From positions 208,365 to 272,364 of the forward strand of contig JASJDM010000001.1 of NCBI GenBank assembly GCA_030065125.1: a stretch of DNA of 64,000 bases, given 5' to 3'. Position numbers and translations under genes: made by a program. Source of the DNA: Lysobacterales bacterium (GTDB lineage Bacteria; Pseudomonadota; Gammaproteobacteria; Xanthomonadales; SZUA-38). The notes under the pieces are model-generated. The model made no database searches and was not told where the DNA came from. It saw nothing but the letters and a program-made list of their open reading frames with translations. Positions within the stretch are counted from its first letter, which is position 1; every line of letters begins with the position of its first letter. Positions 58,223-64,000 of the stretch are shown here, piece after piece.

Positions 58223-58864
58223 CTAAAGAAAGTGCACCACGCCGAACAGCACGGCGGTCAGCAACAGGCTCATATGAATTACGCCAGCGACGCTGGCGAT
58301 GGGCCCCAGCTTGCCAAAGATGGCGTTGATTTCCAGCACCACAATCAAGCCCAGCGCTGTCAGCAGCCCAGGGTCGGTGAAATTGCCGATGACCTGGGTA
58401 AACCCTTCTGCGCTGTAGGTCCCATGCTTGGACGCAAACATGCCGAACAGCATCGGGGCTGACAGCAAAGTGTTGGTGCGTGAAGCCAGCAACGCTTTCG
58501 GCGCCGCTGCGCCGGCATCACCCTCTACCAGGCCACAGACTATTTTCTGGGCAGGCCAGATGATCAGCCACACGTTGAGGAACATGAAGGTACCGGCCAG
58601 GGCACCGACGGCGATGTACTGGTTCATGCCCTTGCCCAGCACGTGCAGCAGGTAGAGGCCGGTGATGAAGGTAAACATGGCGCCCCAGCGGAACCACCAC
58701 AGTGCCCGGGGTGCCAGCTTTTTCAGGGCGTCAGCCTTGGCGTCCGCTTCGGCTTCCTTGAAGTACTCCCCCTGGACAAAGTTGAAGTAATAAAGCATCC
58801 CGATCCAGGTAATGCCAAACAGTCCGTGGCCCCAGCGAGCCAGGAATTCAATCAGTGCCATCAT
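58223..58864 (-). CDS. PuuD-like membrane domain protein (urate hydroxylase type) without cytochrome domain
   Basis: 213 residues from the ATG at 58864 (GGAGG 8 bases upstream). About six spans. The segments WGHGLFGITWIGMLYYFNFVQ, ALWWFRWGAMFTFITGLYLL, NVWLIIWPAQKIV and LLSAPMLFGMFASKHG correspond to the urate-hydroxylase PuuD N-terminal domain with its histidines. PuuD proteins normally continue into a cytochrome c domain with CxxCH, which is absent here. It comes after an isochorismatase-family gene, with a MITE inserted between them. Role in purine oxidation is plausible but not shown. Confidence 0.85.
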   Translation of the reverse strand: MMALIEFLARWGHGLFGITWIGMLYYFNFVQGEYFKEAEADAKADALKKLAPRALWWFRWGAMFTFITGLYLLHVLGKGMNQYIAVGALAGTFMFLNVWLIIWPAQKIVCGLVEGDAGAAAPKALLASRTNTLLSAPMLFGMFASKHGTYSAEGFTQVIGNFTDPGLLTALGLIVVLEINAIFGKLGPIASVAGVIHMSLLLTAVLFGVVHFL

Positions 58865-58888
58865 GCCCATTCCCTCCGGTTTTTCTAA

Positions 58889-59055
58889 TAGCAGGATGTT
58901 GAAAAAACCATCCATGGTTTTTGCAACCACGCCAACTGAAAGTTGCGATTTTCAGTTGGCTCACATTTTCAATGACTTACAGTCATCGAAAATGCCAGTA
59001 CATCCCTGTACTGAACGCAGACTGTCGAAAAACTGCATTTTTCAACAGCCTGCTA
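58889..59055. mobile_element. 167-bp MITE-like element with 18-bp terminal inverted repeats
   Basis: TAGCAGGATGTTGAAAAA (58889-58906) and TTTTTCAACAGCCTGCTA (59038-59055) are inverted with one mismatch. Both ends abut a TA, fitting TA target duplication. There is no frame inside. The interior is full of smaller inverted repeats (ACCATCCATGGT, CAACTGAAA...TTTTCAGTTG, GTACATCCCTGTAC). The right end supplies the TAG stop codon of the isochorismatase-family gene. Confidence 0.8.
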
Positions 59056-59682
59056 GTCCTGGTTACTACCCGCGTCCAGGTCCGCGATCAGCCCAGCCGT
59101 TTTGACCACGTCAGCGTACTTGGCATGCATATCAAACAGGTTCGAGGCGTGGGCATCCGGGTTGCGGTCACCCACCGCTTCTTCCGGTACGAATACCGGG
59201 TAATCGTGCTGCAGGCCATCGACCACGGTGGCCCTGACACAGCCGCTGGTGGTCAGTCCGGTCACTACCAGCGAGTCTGCTCCCGCAGCCTTGAGCTGCT
59301 GGTCAAGATCGGTCTGGAAAAAACTGCTGGCCCACTGTTTTTCGATCAGGGGCTCATTGTCACGCCGCGCCAGCGCCGGGTCCACCTTGACCCACTCCGA
59401 ATCCGGCGTCAGCACGTCCAGTGCCGGCAGGCGGGTCCGAAACACCCGCGCCTGATCCGGGTTATGGTAAACCACCGTGGTAAAAAACACCGGTAGCGAC
59501 CGATTCCGGAACGCGTTCAGCAACGTCCGGTTGGCCGCCACCACCTCGGGGCAATGGCTGCCCAGGGGGCAGGCGGGATCGGTGAACCCCTTGATCATGT
59601 CCACCACCACCAGCGCCGGCCTCGCGCCCAGGGATTGCCCCTTGCGGGCCAGGTCCGAACGGGTCAGTTGGATGTCACTCAT
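59053..59682 (-). CDS. Isochorismatase family hydrolase
   Basis: 209 residues from the ATG at 59682 (open frame upstream to 59751 overlaps the preceding gene and is noise). The Asp-Lys-Cys triad is present: D28 in LVVVDMIKGFTDP, K115 in IEKQWASSFF, C148 in TGLTTSGCVRATVVDGL. Closest to N-carbamoylsarcosine amidase-like members that act on amides or ureides. Its last codon is followed by a TAG that belongs to the MITE end, so the natural terminus was probably one residue longer. Starts 7 bp after the preceding membrane-protein gene. Confidence 0.9.
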   Translation of the reverse strand: MSDIQLTRSDLARKGQSLGARPALVVVDMIKGFTDPACPLGSHCPEVVAANRTLLNAFRNRSLPVFFTTVVYHNPDQARVFRTRLPALDVLTPDSEWVKVDPALARRDNEPLIEKQWASSFFQTDLDQQLKAAGADSLVVTGLTTSGCVRATVVDGLQHDYPVFVPEEAVGDRNPDAHASNLFDMHAKYADVVKTAGLIADLDAGSNQD

Positions 59683-59689
59683 GGAATCT

Positions 59690-60352
59690 TCATACCAGGT
59701 GCAGGCCCAGGGCAGCGCTGACCAGCAGGCCCACCCAGATGGCGATGACAAAAGGACGAACCCGGCTGATGCTGGATTCGATCACCCGGTGATCTTCATC
59801 GGCGGCGTCGCCGTCCACCAGCCGGGCCCAGGCCGGAGCAAACGGCTTGAGCATGACCCGCACCATCAGCCCGCAGAACACCAGGGCGGCAAACACGAGC
59901 AGCTTGTACGCCAGCCAATCCGCCGGCACCGGCTGTCCCCTGAACAGGCTGATCGCCCCGACGCCACCGATCAGCGCGATAGCCACGATGCGAAAGGCAA
60001 AGTCGAACTGGATCAGCCAGCGGACGGAGTTGCGGTGTCCGGCAAAGTGAATGACCAGCACCATCAGCGCCCACCCCACCGCCACCAGCCAGCCCAGAAC
60101 TATGGCGGTAGTGCCGCCGGGCACCAGGAACAGTTGCGCACTCAGGTGGACACCGCTGCCAAAAACCAGCGGCATGGACAGCCGTGGCGCCTGGTCACAG
60201 CCCATCATGATTTTGAAGGCCGTGCGCCGGGCCTCCACACCCAGTTCCTTGCGGGCGACGAAGCCGCTGGCGTAGAACGTCCCGAGGTCTCCACCCAACC
60301 AGTAAACGAAGCACAGCAGGTGGAATAGTTTGATCAGGAGATAGTCGCTCAT
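59690..60352 (-). CDS. Polytopic membrane protein of unknown function, first gene of the isochorismatase operon
   Basis: 220 residues with about five spans. The first, LFHLLCFVYWLGGDLGTFYAS, has the H..W.GG arrangement seen in CopD/DUF2269-type and PuuD-like heme membrane proteins. Other histidines lie at membrane edges (VHLSAQLFLV, VIHFAGHRNSVRW). I cannot name a family. It opens the minus-strand series (membrane protein, isochorismatase, PuuD-like) and is divergent from the GntR regulator. Confidence 0.75.
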   Translation of the reverse strand: MSDYLLIKLFHLLCFVYWLGGDLGTFYASGFVARKELGVEARRTAFKIMMGCDQAPRLSMPLVFGSGVHLSAQLFLVPGGTTAIVLGWLVAVGWALMVLVIHFAGHRNSVRWLIQFDFAFRIVAIALIGGVGAISLFRGQPVPADWLAYKLLVFAALVFCGLMVRVMLKPFAPAWARLVDGDAADEDHRVIESSISRVRPFVIAIWVGLLVSAALGLHLV

Positions 60353-60398
60353 TATCGTCGCGGCCCTGGAACGGCCGGCCTGTGCCCCGAACCCTTTT

Positions 60399-60414
60399 GA
60401 TATAATATTATACC
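60399..60414. promoter_or_regulatory. Symmetric operator/promoter between the GntR gene and the divergent operon
   Basis: TATAATATTATA (60401-60412) is a perfect 12-bp palindrome that gives a consensus -10 hexamer TATAAT on both strands. It lies in the 142-bp gap between divergent genes, about 83 bp from the GntR start and 49 bp from the membrane-protein start. HutC-type repressors bind short AT-rich palindromes, so autoregulation is likely; -35 matches are poor. Confidence 0.5.
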
Positions 60415-60494
60415 AATAGCTCTAATGACGGGTGATGGCCGGTGCCGTGAACCGCCGAATTCCCACAGCATGATAAGACGATACCGACCCGCAG

Positions 60495-61298
60495 ATGCCT
60501 TCAACCAGCACTGAGAACGCCACCCTGGACCCCATTGCCCTGCTGTTCAGTTCGCACCAGCGCCGTTTGATCAAGGAAGACGACCGGACGCCGCTCTATC
60601 ACAAGCTGTACCTGCTGCTGAAGAACGCCATCGTCGACGGTACCCTGCCCAACGGCACCCAGATGCCCACGGAACTGCAGCTGGCCGAGGCCTTCGACTT
60701 TTCCCGCATCACCGCCAAGCGCGCCATGGACGAACTGGCGGCCGACGGCCTGGTGGAGCGCCAGCGCGGCAAGGGCACCCACGTGACCTATAAGTTCCGG
60801 CCACGACCCGTGGCCGCGCCCCTGACCGCCATGCTGGAGGAGCTGGAAATCCTGGGACGCCACACCCAGGCCAAGGTGCTGGAGTGCCAGCCCCTGCAGC
60901 CGCCAGGCCACATCCGCGATGAATTCGGCCTGGCGCCCGGAGCCTCCATGCTGCGCCTGATCCGGGTTCGCCTGCGTGACGGCAAACCCTTCGGCTATTA
61001 CCGCAGCTGGACCCTGGGCATGGAAGACAAGGTGAGCCGGCGCCAGCTGGAAAACGCGCCCCGGCTGGAGCTGTTCCGCGAGCAGGGCCTGGTGTTTACC
61101 CACGTGACCCAGATGATCAGCGCCATCGCCGCACCAGCGGAAGTGGCGGCGGAACTGGACACCGAACCCGGGGCGCCCCTGCTGTCGCTGCTGCGGCGCT
61201 CTTACAACAACACCGGCAAACGGGAAATTCTGGTGGACCGACTGCAGGCCCTGTACAACCCGGAGCGCTTCCAGTACCGCATGGATCTCAAAGTCTGA
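60495..61298 (+). CDS. GntR/HutC family transcriptional regulator
   Basis: 267 residues. Winged HTH at about 32-102 (YHKLYLLLKNAIVDGTLPNG, LQLAEAFDFSRITAKRAMDEL, VERQRGKGTHVTY) and a UTRA effector domain at about 115-262 (EELEILGRHTQAKVLECQPLQPP, LIRVRLRDGKPFGYYRSW, LLSLLRRSYNNTGK). The HutC subfamily senses small metabolites such as urocanate or sugars. Neighbour context suggests control of the divergent isochorismatase/PuuD-like operon and perhaps of the TonB receptor 157 bp downstream. The start codon has no clear ribosome binding site. Confidence 0.93.
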   Translation: MPSTSTENATLDPIALLFSSHQRRLIKEDDRTPLYHKLYLLLKNAIVDGTLPNGTQMPTELQLAEAFDFSRITAKRAMDELAADGLVERQRGKGTHVTYKFRPRPVAAPLTAMLEELEILGRHTQAKVLECQPLQPPGHIRDEFGLAPGASMLRLIRVRLRDGKPFGYYRSWTLGMEDKVSRRQLENAPRLELFREQGLVFTHVTQMISAIAAPAEVAAELDTEPGAPLLSLLRRSYNNTGKREILVDRLQALYNPERFQYRMDLKV

Positions 61299-61455
61299 GT
61301 TAACCTGAACCACCGCACCCGGCGTTATCCAGACCGGGCAAAAACCCCCTCCAGCGCACCCCTTTCCGCCACCGCCCCATGGGCCGGTTTACATATACGC
61401 TTTTCGCACATTTTCCCTATACTATGCCGGCTACTGCACCCTAGAGGAGAGGATC

Positions 61456-63864
61456 ATGTTGACCAAACTGGATAAATCCGCTTTGCAGCAAGTTTCACGC
61501 AAGACCCCGGTGGCCGCCGCCATCTGTGCCCTGCTGGCCACCTCGGCCGCCCAGTCACAGGTGCTGGAAGAGATCACCGTGACCGCCACCAAGCGGGCAT
61601 CCACCATCCAGGATGTGCCGTTTTCCGTAAACGCCCAGTCCCAATCCGACATCGAGCGTTCCGGTGCCACCACCCTGGAAGAGCTGTCCCGCAACGTGGC
61701 CGGCCTTGCGATTCAGAACCTGGGACCTGGGCAGAGCCAGGTGGCAGTCCGCGGCGTCTCGGCCGGCCAAATTATTCGAGACCAGCCCGGCGTCAAGGAA
61801 CAGGTGGGCGTGTACATGGACGAGTCCGTGGTGTCTCTGTCCCTGTTTACGCCAGACTTCGACCTGTATGACCTGAACCGCGTCGAGACCCTGCGCGGCC
61901 CCCAGGGCACCCTGTTTGGATCGGGCTCCATCGGCGGCACCATCCGTTACATCACCAATCAGCCCAACCCCGACGCGTTTGAAGGCAGCCTGGAGGCCAA
62001 TCTCAATACCCTGGACGGCGGCGACACGGGCGGCCACCTGAAGGGCATGGTTAATCTACCCATCAGCGATACGGCAGCTTTCCGGGCCGTGGCCTACAGC
62101 CAGGAATACGGTGGTTTCATCGATGCCCGCCGGGAACAGACCGGTCAATTTGATGAAGATGTCAACAGCGGGAACCGCTCTGGCCTGCGTGCTTCACTGA
62201 GGTTTGAGCCCAGCGACCAATGGGTGGTCACACCAAGGGTGATCTACCAGAACATCGAAACCGATGGCTTCAATCGTCAGGAGGTTTACAACCTTTTCGC
62301 AAACCCGTACACCACAACCCGACCGCCCATTCAACTGGGAGAGCGCGAGCAGCATCTGCTCGGTGATGAGGAGTACTCAGAGGAAACCCTGCTGACCGAC
62401 CTCGTCGTGGAAGGCAGTTTTGATGGCTTCGATGCGACATTTGTAGCTAGCTACCTGGATCGCAATATCCTGGTTAGCCGCGATGCAAGCGCCCTGACTC
62501 ACAGTGTTTCTATCGACCTTGGCCTGGACGAAGCCGCAACGGCCATCCCTTCTAATCTGCGGGACAAGACATTCCTCGAACAGACCAGTCTCGAGTTGCG
62601 GTTTGCATCGAATAATGACGGACCCTGGCAATGGGTCGTAGGGGGGTTCTGGTCTGAGGTGGACCGGGAATATTCCCAGCGCCTTCCCACTCCCGGCTAT
62701 GGACCTTTTGTCAACGAGGTGTTTGGCCCGGGATTCACGGCCGCCGTCGCGAATGGTTTTGAGGATCTTGACTCGTCATTTAACTCCGACCTGCCCTATG
62801 ACATCGAACAGTTCGCGATCTTCGGTGAGCTGACCTACGACGTATCCGAAGCCCTGCAGCTGACCTTTGGCGGTCGTTATTACGACTTTGACGAAGAGCG
62901 TGTGATCACCACTGGTGGCCTTTTCGCCAACGGCGACGCCGGGCGGGTGGATAACACCTCGTCCGACGGCTTCACTCCCCGGATTCTCGCCAGCTACGCG
63001 CTGAGCGAAAACACCAAGATCAACGGTCAGATCTCACAGGGATTCAGACTGGGTGGTGTGAACGACCCGCTGAACACGCCAATTTGTTCGCCGGAAGACC
63101 TGGAGATCTTTGGGGGCTTCCAAGACTACGATGATGAGACCTTGATCAATTACGAGATCGGGGTGAAGACCCAGCTGGAAAGCGGCATCACCGTGAACGC
63201 CGCGCTGTTTTATGCCGACATTGATGACCTGCAGGTCACTCTCGATGCGGGCTCCTGCTCCTCTCGTGTGTCTTTCAATGTTGAAGACGCCAGCAGCCGG
63301 GGAATCGAAGTGGAAGTTGGCGGCAGTGTGACCGACAGCTTTGATTTCAGCGTTGCGACCAGCCTGCTGGAGTCGGAATTTGGCTCTACGGTACGCGATG
63401 GCAACGGCAACATCATTGGTGGTGTGGAAGACGGTAACCGCCTGGCCTCGGTTCCCGAGTTCCAGTTCGCGGCAACGGGTACCTGGAACTTCCCGCTGAA
63501 CTGGGGCGGCTCACCGTCTGACGGATACTTCTCCGCGTCTGTACAGCATGTGGGCGACCGCATTACCCAGCCCAGTGACCAGATTCCCGGCGCCGGCAAC
63601 TTTGTTTCCGGACTGCCCTTTGGCGGCGCTACCGGCAACGAGGTCACCAGCATTGACCTGGAACTGGATGCCTACACCATCCTCAACCTGAGCGCCGGCA
63701 TGATTCGGGACAACTGGGAGGCCGTGATTTACCTCCAGAACGCGACGGATGAAAACGCACTGCTGTCGTTCGACCGGGAACGCGCTCCTGGCCGGGCCCG
63801 GCTGGCCTACCGGACCAATCCGCCTCGTTCGCTGGGCGTGACCCTGCGGTGGCGCTTCGAGTGA
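61456..63864 (+). CDS. TonB-dependent receptor
   Basis: 802 residues. Signal peptide to about 35, TonB box LEEITVTATKR (37-47), plug domain (about 55-165: GATTLEELSRNVAGLAIQ, RVETLRGPQGTLFGSGSIGG) and a beta-barrel ending LGVTLRWRFE. Unlike the receptor at 48920 it lacks an N-terminal regulatory domain and its own TonB/ExbBD. AGGAGAGGA lies 3-11 bases before the ATG. It follows the GntR gene and is closed by a strong terminator. The ligand may be a substrate of the neighbouring amide/purine-type catabolic genes; not shown. Confidence 0.93.
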   Translation: MLTKLDKSALQQVSRKTPVAAAICALLATSAAQSQVLEEITVTATKRASTIQDVPFSVNAQSQSDIERSGATTLEELSRNVAGLAIQNLGPGQSQVAVRGVSAGQIIRDQPGVKEQVGVYMDESVVSLSLFTPDFDLYDLNRVETLRGPQGTLFGSGSIGGTIRYITNQPNPDAFEGSLEANLNTLDGGDTGGHLKGMVNLPISDTAAFRAVAYSQEYGGFIDARREQTGQFDEDVNSGNRSGLRASLRFEPSDQWVVTPRVIYQNIETDGFNRQEVYNLFANPYTTTRPPIQLGEREQHLLGDEEYSEETLLTDLVVEGSFDGFDATFVASYLDRNILVSRDASALTHSVSIDLGLDEAATAIPSNLRDKTFLEQTSLELRFASNNDGPWQWVVGGFWSEVDREYSQRLPTPGYGPFVNEVFGPGFTAAVANGFEDLDSSFNSDLPYDIEQFAIFGELTYDVSEALQLTFGGRYYDFDEERVITTGGLFANGDAGRVDNTSSDGFTPRILASYALSENTKINGQISQGFRLGGVNDPLNTPICSPEDLEIFGGFQDYDDETLINYEIGVKTQLESGITVNAALFYADIDDLQVTLDAGSCSSRVSFNVEDASSRGIEVEVGGSVTDSFDFSVATSLLESEFGSTVRDGNGNIIGGVEDGNRLASVPEFQFAATGTWNFPLNWGGSPSDGYFSASVQHVGDRITQPSDQIPGAGNFVSGLPFGGATGNEVTSIDLELDAYTILNLSAGMIRDNWEAVIYLQNATDENALLSFDRERAPGRARLAYRTNPPRSLGVTLRWRFE

Positions 63865-63883
63865 GCTAAGCCAGTCAATGGCG

Positions 63884-63917
63884 CCGGCCCGTGTTTTTCA
63901 CGGGCCGGTTTTTTTTT
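63884..63917 (+). terminator. Rho-independent terminator after the TonB receptor gene
   Basis: CCGGCCCGTG (63884-63893) pairs with CACGGGCCGG (63899-63908) around a TTTTT loop and is followed by nine T. It lies 20 bp after the stop codon. Confidence 0.95.
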
Positions 63918-63940
63918 GCCTCGAAAAAATCTCCCCGCCC

Positions 63941-64000
63941 ATGAATCCCGAGTTTTGGCACGAACGCTGGGAACAAGGTCAGATTGGCTTCCACCTGGAT
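63941..64000 (+). CDS. tpm: Thiopurine S-methyltransferase, 5' end only
   Basis: The first 20 codons read MNPEFWHERWEQGQIGFHLD, the conserved opening of bacterial Tpm proteins (M-x-P-E-F-W-x-x-R-W then Q-I-G-F-H). The gene runs off the right edge. Expected to S-methylate thiopurines and selenium/tellurium oxyanion derivatives. It stands after a terminator, so it has its own promoter. Confidence 0.85.
   Translation, partial: MNPEFWHERWEQGQIGFHLD

Noticed and set aside
61388..61423. TTTACA and TATACT as promoter of the TonB receptor gene
   Set aside because: The spacer is 24 bp; only the TATACT hexamer is plausible and no matching -35 was found.

Overview
The window looks like a chromosomal segment of a GC-rich gammaproteobacterium, most plausibly from the Xanthomonadales/Lysobacterales side (Wenzhouxiangella-like). 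This rests on habit, not on a marker gene: ECF-sigma/Ser-Thr-kinase cassettes with TPR tails, many secreted proteins with a WNP-type domain, TonB receptors with carboxypeptidase-regulatory-like domains, two secreted proteins ending in FxDSFE, and TolB-like/TPR regulators. I found no rRNA, tRNA, CRISPR array or complete IS element. Almost all sequence is coding. The only gene-free stretches above 300 bp are 21.80-22.51 kb and 46.25-46.87 kb, and both are filled with a palindrome-flanked repeat family.

Layout. 0-4.3 kb (minus): TolB/TPR membrane protein, ECF sigma factor and a Ser/Thr kinase cut by the window edge. 4.5-7.3 kb (plus): secreted beta-helix protein, then a DUF6502 gene with an AT-rich hairpin leader and a small exported SENDGTT-repeat protein. 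7.4-10.9 kb: amidohydrolase, ABA4-like plus membrane-protein pair, LOG-family protein. 10.9-16.4 kb (minus): a second sigma/kinase cassette with a MaoC protein downstream and, upstream, a hybrid histidine kinase whose phospho-acceptor His is replaced by Phe. 16.7-18.9 kb: anchored helical-repeat protein. 18.9-25.9 kb: metabolic genes (VOC, aminotransferase, 2-hydroxyacid dehydrogenase), a YbdG-type channel, a WNP secreted protein and a Tat-exported epimerase. 26.0-29.1 kb: three-module PII-like protein coupled to a DUF1538 permease.

29.2-38.8 kb is the most unusual block. A tight minus-strand series encodes an AlkP-superfamily lipoprotein, a sulfotransferase, an uncharacterised exported protein, a multi-domain carboxypeptidase-regulatory-like protein, a YIGPGAG mini-membrane protein and an EMC3/DUF106-like membrane protein. 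A second AlkP-superfamily (sulfatase-like) lipoprotein is divergent from it, and a methyltransferase is nearby. Together they suggest an envelope-located modification system. 38.9-46.3 kb holds a DUF4397 secreted protein, MAPEG, a YdbS/YdbT-like pair, SOUL, a FxDSFE secreted protein and a wax-ester-synthase-type acyltransferase.

46.9-57.0 kb is one long minus-strand operon for a complete TonB energy-transduction system: DUF3450, TtpC-like ExbB, ExbB, ExbD, TonB, TPR, a 1032-aa receptor and a secreted beta-helix protein. Arrays of PhoB-like heptamers at 11-bp pitch precede both the operon and its last gene, suggesting phosphate-starvation control. 57.2-61.3 kb holds an alpha/beta hydrolase lipoprotein and a PuuD-like/isochorismatase/membrane-protein series, split by a 167-bp MITE, divergent from a HutC-type GntR regulator. 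The window closes with a second TonB receptor, its terminator and the start of a thiopurine S-methyltransferase gene (tpm).
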